In this document: one piece after another, positions 1-4,951 of the stretch
Layout: every line of letters starts with the position of its first letter
Position numbering within the stretch: position 1 is the stretch's first letter
From: Prevotella sp. UBA4376
GTDB lineage: Bacteria; Bacteroidota; Bacteroidia; Bacteroidales; Bacteroidaceae
NCBI GenBank assembly: GCA_002391185.1
Contig: DGRY01000039.1
Coordinates: forward strand, 270-5,968
Reading direction: 5' to 3'
DNA: 5,699 nt
Made by a program: the position numbers and the translations under genes
The notes under the pieces: model-generated
Database searches by the model: none
Seen by the model: the letters and a program-made list of their open reading frames with translations, nothing else
Told to the model about the DNA's origin: nothing

Positions 1-2
1 TT

Positions 3-28
3 GGAGTACAGCGGTACTCCTTTTTTTT
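3..28 (+). terminator. Intrinsic terminator of an upstream plus-strand gene
   Basis: A perfect 7-bp stem (GGAGTAC at 3-9, GTACTCC at 14-20) closes a 4-nt AGCG loop and is followed at once by eight T (21-28). This is the standard rho-independent layout for plus-strand transcription. No gene for it is visible, so it must end a gene lying left of the window. There is no matching A-run on the left side, so it should act in one direction only. Confidence 0.85.
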
Positions 29-272
29 GTTTTGTCTGTAGTGTGAAAATGCACTTTAATGTTTTGTTAGTATATTTCGCCTTTTGAATCTCTGTTCTCT
101 TTGATATGATTTTCAAAAATTACTTTTTTATGAGTCGTCTTTGTGTATTGTATTTTTACTTTTAAAATACTTTTATATTCCTTCGATATGGTTCCGAGAT
201 GCCTTCGAGATGGTTTCGAGATGCTTTTAGGGCATTTTGTATGAAAATGAGATAGAAATATCAATGAAACAC
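29..272. other. Gene-free AT-rich stretch between two terminators
   Basis: This stretch lies between the plus-strand terminator on the left and the minus-strand terminator on the right, so it is probably the space between two convergent transcripts. I see no credible gene. The only sizeable reading frame on the minus strand would start with TTG inside the loop of the neighbouring terminator and gives a low-complexity Lys/Ser-rich product with no recognisable motif. The notable content is the 11-bp tandem repeat at 180-223. A weak 6-bp hairpin with an AAAA loop sits at 40-55 and may be a leftover second terminator. Confidence 0.6.
180..223. repeat. Tandem repeat, four copies of an 11-bp unit
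   Basis: Four adjacent 11-mers can be read: CCTTCGATATG (180-190), GTTCCGAGATG (191-201), CCTTCGAGATG (202-212) and GTTTCGAGATG (213-223). All end in ATATG or AGATG. They also form two 22-bp units (180-201 and 202-223) that differ at two positions only, suggesting an 11-bp duplication followed by a 22-bp duplication. The period is not a multiple of three and there is no coding frame here, so this is a non-coding repeat. Function is unknown; replication slippage or a protein-binding array phased to the DNA helix are both possible. Confidence 0.75.
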
Positions 273-300
273 AAAAAAAGCTCCACAAATTGTGAAGCCT
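273..300 (-). terminator. Intrinsic terminator of the minus-strand small-gene operon
   Basis: Read on the minus strand, AGGCTTCACA pairs with TGTGGAGCTT across a 3-nt ATT loop. That makes 10 bp including two G-T wobbles, and it runs into a T-tract (the A-run at 273-279 on the plus strand). It lies 23 nt beyond the stop codon of the 81-aa gene and would end the three-gene minus-strand transcript. The plus-strand side has only a broken T-tract (CTTTTG), so any action on convergent transcription should be weak. Confidence 0.8.
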
Positions 301-323
301 CTTTTGTTATGTGTTATGTTTAA

Positions 324-569
324 TTATTTCTTAAACTTTCGGTATAGTTTCCAACCAAGAATCAAGCCATCAAGAATTCCTGCACCGGTGTTAAGTAAGC
401 CGCTGAAGCGTTGTGATGGCGTCGCTTTCCTTGAAAAAGCTTCTGAAGGCTCAAAGAGACTCTTCCAGAGTATTTCAATCTTCTGGCTGTCCTTTAGAAT
501 ATCATTACGCAGCATTTCCTTGCGCAAGCGGATATCGTTGATGGATTTGTATGAATTGACGTTTTCCAT
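324..569 (-). CDS. Small basic protein of unknown function, last gene of envelope operon
   Basis: I do not recognise an 81-aa family with certainty. The N-terminal half (about 5-40) is a highly charged predicted helix rich in Arg, Lys, Glu and Asp. A short Ser/Pro/Thr linker follows (about 41-55). The C-terminal part (about 57-76) is a Gly/Leu/Ile-rich stretch ending in the basic tail KLYRKFKK, which looks like a short membrane-associated helix. Its ATG shares one base with the stop of the preceding gene (TAATG), implying translational coupling to the holin-family protein. Position and layout (charged helix, then Gly-rich hydrophobic segment with W-(R/K)-L and basic residues) recall enterobacterial YqjK, but that is an analogy and not a demonstrated homology. 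An intrinsic terminator follows. The gene is real to judge from coupling and spacing; the role is unknown. Confidence 0.75.
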   Translation of the reverse strand: MENVNSYKSINDIRLRKEMLRNDILKDSQKIEILWKSLFEPSEAFSRKATPSQRFSGLLNTGAGILDGLILGWKLYRKFKK

Positions 570-919
570 TACTTACTTAATAATAAACTGGCGAGAAATT
601 GCACAAGAGGCTTCTCTATCCATTGGTGACGGTAGGTGATGCACAGTAATAGTAATATAACGTAACATCCGCCCACGATACAGAATGCTTCGGCTTGTCC
701 CACAAGCGTGGAAAGAGCAAAAGCGGCAGCGAAGCTAAGGTATATCAAAGCTGTGAGCAACAGAATGCCTATAATGGCTGCCATGATGAGAACCGTGAAG
801 AGTTTCACGATTTTGTCAACGATGTCGAGTCGCACATACTCTGACTGTAGTCCGATGTAGTGGCGAACTACCTCAACAAGCTGTCCAATGGTCTCTATGT
901 TTTTATCGGTGCTAAACAA
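569..919 (-). CDS. Phage holin family / YqjE-type two-helix membrane protein
   Basis: This 116-aa protein has an amphipathic N-terminal helix (about 8-38, with QLVEVVRHYIGLQ) leading into two transmembrane segments at about 40-68 and 75-96, and a short C-terminal tail. That layout fits the PF07332 'phage holin family' (YqjE-type) proteins common in Bacteroidales. Despite the name there is no phage gene nearby, and members are generally chromosomal envelope proteins of unknown role, so I would not call it a lysis holin. The chosen start is TTG at 917-919. An in-frame stop lies nine codons upstream and no ATG occurs before the first membrane helix at residue 46. It begins 22 nt after the YtxH-like gene and its stop overlaps the next ATG. 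Family is fairly sure, function is not. Confidence 0.85.
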   Translation of the reverse strand: MFSTDKNIETIGQLVEVVRHYIGLQSEYVRLDIVDKIVKLFTVLIMAAIIGILLLTALIYLSFAAAFALSTLVGQAEAFCIVGGCYVILLLLCITYRHQWIEKPLVQFLASLLLSK

Positions 920-941
920 GATGAACCCTTTTTTAATACTT

Positions 942-1157
942 TTATTCTACATCTGGGGTAGCGTCCTTAATGTCGTCAACAAGGTCGGCAACCTCTTTGC
1001 GTGTGAGCTTGATATTGTGTTTCTGACAAAAATCGTCAACAGCTTCTGTAATCTTATTACGAGTGTCAGTTCCCTTCTCTGGTGCGAGCAATAGTCCAAG
1101 TGCTGCGCCTGCAACGGCTCCGCCAAGGAAAGCTCCAATGTAACCTAATGTTTTCAT
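942..1157 (-). CDS. YtxH domain-containing glycine-zipper membrane protein
   Basis: This is a 71-aa protein. Residues 4-25 are a single glycine/alanine-rich membrane helix (GAFLGGAVAGAALGLLLAP), followed at once by LAPEKGTDTRNKI. The LAP-x-x-G-x-x-TR-x-x-I pattern is the hallmark of YtxH-type proteins. The C-terminal part (about 35-71) is an acidic, charged predicted helix facing the cytoplasm. YtxH proteins are small stress-linked membrane proteins of poorly defined role in many bacteria. The gene is first in a three-gene minus-strand operon and has candidate Bacteroidetes -7 boxes 44-72 nt upstream. Start is ATG at 1155-1157; no clear Shine-Dalgarno is seen, as is usual in this phylum. The Gly/Ala helix may mediate self-association (inference). 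Confidence 0.88.
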   Translation of the reverse strand: MKTLGYIGAFLGGAVAGAALGLLLAPEKGTDTRNKITEAVDDFCQKHNIKLTRKEVADLVDDIKDATPDVE

Positions 1158-1200
1158 AATCTTGTTTTATTTTAATGGATTAAACAATTTTGTAATCTGG

Positions 1201-1229
1201 CAAATCTATGTGCCAATACTGCAAATATA
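1201..1229 (-). promoter_or_regulatory. Candidate promoter boxes for the envelope-protein operon
   Basis: On the minus strand there are two exact matches to the Bacteroidetes -7 consensus TAnnTTTG: TATATTTG (1229-1222) and TAGATTTG (1208-1201), each followed by C. They lie 64 and 43 nt before the ATG of the YtxH-like gene, suitable for 5' leaders of roughly 40-60 nt. I could not find a good -33 TTTG at the usual ~19-nt spacing for either, so which one is used, if any, is open. Confidence 0.45.
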
Positions 1230-1269
1230 GGTAAAGTTTTGATTATTTGTTGCTCTAGATGTATATTTT

Positions 1270-1308
1270 TTTGTTAAATAATGTAAGTTTGTCTCATTTA
1301 ACAAACTT
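1270..1308. repeat. Overlapping perfect inverted repeats in divergent intergenic region
   Basis: TTTGTTAAAT (1270-1279) is exactly complementary in reverse to ATTTAACAAA (1296-1305). AAGTTTGT (1285-1292) is exactly complementary in reverse to ACAAACTT (1301-1308). The two pairs share the right-hand arm, so they are mutually exclusive as hairpins, or give three related half-sites for a DNA-binding protein. A TAAGTTTG match to the -7 consensus for the plus strand lies at 1284-1291, inside the second arm. No T-tract follows, so this is not an intrinsic terminator. An operator between the divergent YtxH-like and SPOR genes is the most natural reading, but it is inferred. Confidence 0.5.
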
Positions 1309-1345
1309 TATGCGCACATTCTTCTTATTTTTTGTAGATAATTTG

Positions 1346-1353
1346 TATCTTCG
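1346..1353 (+). promoter_or_regulatory. Candidate -7 box for the SPOR lipoprotein gene
   Basis: TATCTTCG, followed by C, matches the Bacteroidetes -7 element TAnnTTTG at five of six fixed positions. It sits 45 nt before the ATG at 1399, a normal leader length for the phylum. No -33 TTTG is present at the expected spacing; the nearest TTTG (1331-1334) is too close. The exact-match alternative TAAGTTTG at 1284-1291 would give a leader of about 100 nt. Confidence 0.35.
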
Positions 1354-1398
1354 CCAGATAAAATGTAAATAGTATAATTCTATAAAAACAATTTAATT

Positions 1399-1887
1399 AT
1401 GAAGAAGTATTTGGTATTGTGCGCAGGAATGTGCGTTGCTTTGACTTTCACAAGTTGTAAATCAAGTGAAAGTGCATACAAGAAGGCTTATGAAAAGGCA
1501 ATGGCTCAGGAGAACCAGCAGGCTGCAGAACAGCCACAGACAACAGCTCCTGTAGTAGCACCTTTGCAGCAGAAGCCAGCTGATCAGACAAAAGTAGTTG
1601 ATAATTCAGATAACGCAGTAGTGCGCACAGAGAGTTTCTCTGTTGTTGCAGGTCCTGCAGTAAAGACATTTGGTGTCGTTGTTGGTTCTTTCTCTCTCAA
1701 GGCTAATGCCGAGGGCTTGCAGAATACATTGAACAATGATGGTTATAACGCCTCAATCGTTAAGAACGAAGAACGCAATCTCTATCGTGTTGTAGGTAGC
1801 AGCTTTGATTCTAAGAGCGATGCTGTTCGTAGCCGCGATTCTTTCCGCGCAAAGTATCCTGATGCATGGCTTCTGTATAAGAAATAA
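1399..1887 (+). CDS. SPOR domain-containing lipoprotein
   Basis: This 162-aa protein starts with a lipoprotein signal peptide: basic MKK, a hydrophobic core, and the lipobox-like FTSC with Cys20 as the acylated residue. A charged stretch (SAYKKAYEKAMAQE, about 25-38) and a Gln/Pro/Ala-rich linker (about 39-65) follow. The C-terminal part (about 88-161) looks like a SPOR domain: FGVVVGSF opens the first strand, then a helix-like segment, then NLYRVVGSSF with the typical Y-R-V-x-x-x-x-F, a DA-x-x-x-RD helix and a final WLLYK strand. SPOR domains bind glycan strands lacking stem peptides at division septa, so a periplasmic cell-wall role is likely, anchored to the outer membrane by the lipid. 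The stop overlaps the ruvX start (TAATG), so the two are probably translated in a coupled way. Confidence 0.87.
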   Translation: MKKYLVLCAGMCVALTFTSCKSSESAYKKAYEKAMAQENQQAAEQPQTTAPVVAPLQQKPADQTKVVDNSDNAVVRTESFSVVAGPAVKTFGVVVGSFSLKANAEGLQNTLNNDGYNASIVKNEERNLYRVVGSSFDSKSDAVRSRDSFRAKYPDAWLLYKK

Positions 1888-2300
1888 TGAGAATACTCTC
1901 AATAGATTTTGGTAAGAAGCGTACGGGGCTTGCCGTTACAGACCCTTTGCAGATTATTGCTAATCCGCTTGAGACTGTGGCAACCGCTACGCTTTTTGAC
2001 TATCTTGAAAATTACATCAAGAAAGAACCCGTGGAGCGCATAGTGATAGGACGCCCTACACAGCCTAACGGGAAACCGAGTGAGAATCTTGCGCGTGTGG
2101 AGAATTTCTACAACAGATGGAGAAAGATACATCCAGAGATTCCTATAGATTATTATGATGAGCGCTTCACATCGGTTATCGCTCATCGTGCAATCATAGA
2201 CAGCGGCGTGAAGAAAAGTACTCGAAGAGAGAATAAGGGGCTTGTGGATGCCATTTCGGCTACAATTATTCTACAAGACTATATGCAAAGTCGTAGATAA
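1887..2300 (+). CDS. ruvX: Putative pre-16S rRNA nuclease / Holliday junction resolvase RuvX (YqgF)
   Basis: At 137 aa this is the normal length for the YqgF/RuvX family, an RNase H-like fold. Residues 5-18 (SIDFGKKRTGLAVT) hold the first catalytic Asp (D7) and the conserved G-x-K-R-x-G pattern. VIGRP (53-57) matches the strand that usually reads VIGLP, and is followed by the NG loop. DERFTS (91-96) carries the second acidic motif and KGLVDAISATIILQDY (117-132) the last Asp (D121). E. coli YqgF matures the 5' end of 16S rRNA; the DNA-resolvase role is less certain, so the rRNA role is preferred here. ATG at 1887 shares a base with the SPOR stop, and def follows after 20 nt. All expected motifs are present, so it looks functional. 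Confidence 0.95.
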   Translation: MRILSIDFGKKRTGLAVTDPLQIIANPLETVATATLFDYLENYIKKEPVERIVIGRPTQPNGKPSENLARVENFYNRWRKIHPEIPIDYYDERFTSVIAHRAIIDSGVKKSTRRENKGLVDAISATIILQDYMQSRR

Positions 2301-2320
2301 ACGAGAACATTAAGAATTAA

Positions 2321-2884
2321 ATGATATTACCAATTTATATTTACGGTCAGCCTGTATTGAGAAAGGTTGCTGAAGACATTACTCCTGAGTATCCTGAACT
2401 TAAGGAACTTATTGAAAATATGTGGGAAACGCTTGACCACAGCAATGGTGTGGGACTCGCTGCTCCACAGATAGGTAAGGCTATTCGACTTGTGGTTATA
2501 GACCTTAATGTGTTGAGTGAAGACCTGCCCGAATACAAGGATTTCAGAAAAACTTATATCAACGCTCATATCGTTGAAGTTGACGATAAGTCGAAGAAAG
2601 AAACAATGGAGGAAGGGTGCCTTTCGCTGCCAGGTCTTTCAGAGAACGTTACCCGTTACAGCCGTATTCATGTGAAGTATCAGGATGAAAATTTCGAGGA
2701 GCACGATGAGTGGGTTGACGGATATCTGGCTCGTGTGATGCAGCATGAGTTTGATCATCTCGAAGGAAAAATGTATATTGATCATCTTACACCTTTCCGT
2801 AAGCAGATTATACAAAGCAAACTGAAAAATTTGCTGAAAGGAAAATTCCAATGTAGCTACCGCACAAAGGCGGTACGCAAATAA
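2321..2884 (+). CDS. def: Peptide deformylase
   Basis: This is a complete 187-aa type I peptide deformylase, a metal-dependent enzyme that removes the formyl group from the N-terminal methionine of new proteins at the ribosome exit. All three signature motifs are present: GVGLAAPQ (43-50), EGCLS (98-102) with metal ligand Cys100, and QHEFDHLEG (141-149) with ligands His142 and His146 and catalytic Glu143. The insertion at about 62-78 between motifs 1 and 2 and the basic C-terminal tail make it somewhat longer than the E. coli enzyme (169 aa), as I would expect for Bacteroidales. The ATG lies 20 nt after ruvX with no terminator between, and the TPR gene begins 15 nt after the stop, so it is in the middle of an operon. 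No fmt gene is seen in the window. Confidence 0.97.
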   Translation: MILPIYIYGQPVLRKVAEDITPEYPELKELIENMWETLDHSNGVGLAAPQIGKAIRLVVIDLNVLSEDLPEYKDFRKTYINAHIVEVDDKSKKETMEEGCLSLPGLSENVTRYSRIHVKYQDENFEEHDEWVDGYLARVMQHEFDHLEGKMYIDHLTPFRKQIIQSKLKNLLKGKFQCSYRTKAVRK

Positions 2885-2899
2885 AAAGAATAAAGAGAA

Positions 2900-4876
2900 A
2901 TGTCTCGCAGACTTGTAGCAGTTGTGATTTTTGTTTTGTCGGTAATGGGCCTAAAGGCACAGTATAATACCGACCGACTGCTCTTGTCGGGACAGATAGC
3001 TATGGATAATAGTGATTATGTTGTAGCTATCCAGCATTTCAACAATATTATAGCCAGTAAACCTTATCTGTATCGCCCGTGGTTTTATCGAGGCATAGCT
3101 AAGGAATTGCTTGGTGATTTTGTAGGCGCCGACAACGACCTTTCTAAAGCCATAGATCTTAATCCTTATGTTCATCAAATCTTTAGCGGGCGTGCCGAGG
3201 TACGCATCAACTTGAAACGATATGCTGATGCTATTGCCGATTACGACAAGGCATTGAGACTTTATCCTGACGACAAAGGTTATTGGTTCAATCGTGCCTA
3301 TGCCTACTACAAGAACAAGGAAGCCGATTCGTGTCGCAGTCAGTTGCAATATATTATAAATAGGTGGCCCGATTTTCCTAACGCCTATGGCTTGATGACC
3401 GAGATATATCTTAATGCCAACGATACAGTAAATGCTTCGCGTTGGCTTGAACGCACGTTGAAGGTGAATCCATACGATGGTAACCTGTGGTCGATAGTAG
3501 GTAGACTTAATATGCAACGCAAATCATGGAAAACAGCCGAGGATGCCTTCACCAAGGCTATTCATTATACCCCCAATGTGGTAAACAACTATGCCTATAG
3601 AGCTATGGCACGTGTAAATCTTAATCGATTGCGTGGAGCCATGAACGACTATGATAAGGCTATAGATATGGATCCTAACAACTTTCTGGCACACTACAAC
3701 AGAGGATTGTTAAGACAAAATCTTGGTGACGACAACCGTGCTATACAAGATTTTAATTTTGTGCTCAGACTTGAGCCAGATAATCTTCTTGCTCTTTATA
3801 ACCGTGCAATTCTGTTGGATAAAACAGGTAGTTATAAGGAGGCTATCCGTGATTACACGCGGGTTATAGGTAAGTTTCCTAACTTCTGGACAGGTCTGCT
3901 TGCTCGTGCCAAATGTTATCGTCGACTTGGGATGACGGCAAAAGCAGAACTTGATGAATTTCGTGTATTCAAGGCTCAGATGGATAAACATCTTGGTGTG
4001 CAGCAAAGATGGAGCAAGGCAAAGTTGCGTCAGGTTCGCAAGATGAGTGATGTTGATGTTGAAAAATACGACCGTTGGGTTGTTCTTGATGATGATGTTT
4101 CAACACCTCAATACAAAAACGAATATCGTGGTAATGTGCAGAATCGCAAGGTCGATATTGAACTCATGCCAATGTTTGCCATTTCTTATTATCCTTATAA
4201 GAATGGTATTAAGGAATATAATCTTACCGATAATAGCATTGATGAATTTAATGTAAGTAACAAACCTCTTTCGGTGTTTTATCTATCATGTCATCAAGCT
4301 AAACTTGATGCAGAAGAGTCGAAGAAATTGTTTGCTCTTATTGATACGCTTTCTGCGAGAATATCAAGTACGCACATTATAGATAAAGCATGTGATTATC
4401 TGCTGCAACGTGCTGTGGCTCAGACTGTTGTTCATGACTATAATGATGCTATTAACGACCTTTCTGACTATGTTGCTATAGATAGTACTTCTATGCTAGG
4501 TTATTGGCAGCGTGGAGTCTGTCAGGCTTTGATGATGTCTTATACCTCAGGTGTGGGTAATATGGACAATCAGATAATTCTACACAAGGCTATTGAAGAC
4601 TTTAAAAAGGCTCTTGAACTTGATGCCGATAACAGCATTATTCTATATAATTTAGGCAGTCTGTATGCTTCGGTCAACGATTATGCTCAGGCTATACCTT
4701 ATTATAATAGAGCCATACAGAAGAATGCCTCCTTTGCCGAAGCATATTACAACCGCGGCTTGACAAGAATATTTGATAACGACAAAGAGGGTGGGCTTAG
4801 CGACTTGAGCAAGGCTGGCGAATTGGGACTTTACAATGCCTATGCTGTTATGAAACACTTCCAGGAAAACAAATAA
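2900..4876 (+). CDS. Exported tetratricopeptide repeat protein
   Basis: This 658-aa protein begins with a Sec signal peptide (RR at 3-4, hydrophobic core 5-17, likely cleavage GLKA/Q after residue 20), so it acts in the periplasm or at the outer membrane. Two blocks of TPR motifs are visible. The first (about 25-355) has roughly nine 34-residue repeats, with clear units such as AIADYDKALRLYPDD (111-125), AMNDYDKAIDMDPNN (247-261) and AIQDFNFVLRLEPDN (281-295). The second (about 500-645) includes AIEDFKKALELDADN and AIPYYNRAIQKNASF. Between them, about 372-496 has no TPR pattern and contains a basic part (372-381) and an acidic/aromatic part. TPRs are protein-binding scaffolds; the partner is not known. 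It sits 15 nt after def and 75 nt before thrS, a position I recall as typical in Bacteroidales. No enzymatic motif is recognised. Confidence 0.92.
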   Translation: MSRRLVAVVIFVLSVMGLKAQYNTDRLLLSGQIAMDNSDYVVAIQHFNNIIASKPYLYRPWFYRGIAKELLGDFVGADNDLSKAIDLNPYVHQIFSGRAEVRINLKRYADAIADYDKALRLYPDDKGYWFNRAYAYYKNKEADSCRSQLQYIINRWPDFPNAYGLMTEIYLNANDTVNASRWLERTLKVNPYDGNLWSIVGRLNMQRKSWKTAEDAFTKAIHYTPNVVNNYAYRAMARVNLNRLRGAMNDYDKAIDMDPNNFLAHYNRGLLRQNLGDDNRAIQDFNFVLRLEPDNLLALYNRAILLDKTGSYKEAIRDYTRVIGKFPNFWTGLLARAKCYRRLGMTAKAELDEFRVFKAQMDKHLGVQQRWSKAKLRQVRKMSDVDVEKYDRWVVLDDDVSTPQYKNEYRGNVQNRKVDIELMPMFAISYYPYKNGIKEYNLTDNSIDEFNVSNKPLSVFYLSCHQAKLDAEESKKLFALIDTLSARISSTHIIDKACDYLLQRAVAQTVVHDYNDAINDLSDYVAIDSTSMLGYWQRGVCQALMMSYTSGVGNMDNQIILHKAIEDFKKALELDADNSIILYNLGSLYASVNDYAQAIPYYNRAIQKNASFAEAYYNRGLTRIFDNDKEGGLSDLSKAGELGLYNAYAVMKHFQENK

Positions 4877-4914
4877 TTTTTGTATAAACGTTATCCTATC
4901 TCAAAAATAAGTGT

Positions 4915-4922
4915 TACTTTTG
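4915..4922 (+). promoter_or_regulatory. Candidate -7 promoter box for thrS
   Basis: TACTTTTG in the 75-nt gap between the TPR gene and thrS is an exact match to the Bacteroidetes -7 element TAnnTTTG and lies 29 nt before the thrS ATG. A -33 TTTG is not found at the normal distance; the nearest (4879-4882) is too far upstream. The gap shows no intrinsic terminator, T-box or obvious hairpin leader, so thrS may be served both by read-through from the upstream operon and by this site. Confidence 0.45.
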
Positions 4923-4951
4923 TCATCGATTAAATAAAACTAATTTGTAAT

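Noticed and set aside
40..55. Small hairpin AGTGTG-AAAA-TGCACT as a second terminator or small RNA
   Set aside because: Only four Watson-Crick pairs plus two G-T wobbles and no continuous T-tract follow; too weak to call.
180..223. CRISPR-like array
   Set aside because: Units are 11 bp and directly adjacent with no spacers, and no cas genes are present.
67..288. Minus-strand 73-codon reading frame with TTG start
   Set aside because: It would start in the loop of the intrinsic terminator, reads through its T-tract and the 11-bp tandem repeat, has a Lys/Ser-rich product with no recognisable motif, and lacks an upstream promoter.
292..639. Plus-strand 115-codon reading frame
   Set aside because: It is antisense to the 81-aa gene and the end of the holin-family gene, which are supported by coupling, family match and a terminator. 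The product shows no domain.
569..919. Evidence of a prophage from the 'phage holin family' name
   Set aside because: No lysin, tail, integrase or other phage gene is nearby, and this family is mostly chromosomal envelope proteins. The name alone is not evidence.
2951..3517. Minus-strand 188-codon reading frame inside the TPR gene
   Set aside because: It lies wholly antisense to the signal peptide and TPR repeats of a clear gene; long antisense frames are a by-product of codon bias. No motif or start context supports it.
4883..4896. Short ATAA-ACG-TTAT palindrome after the TPR gene as a terminator
   Set aside because: A 4-bp AT stem without a T-tract cannot act as an intrinsic terminator.
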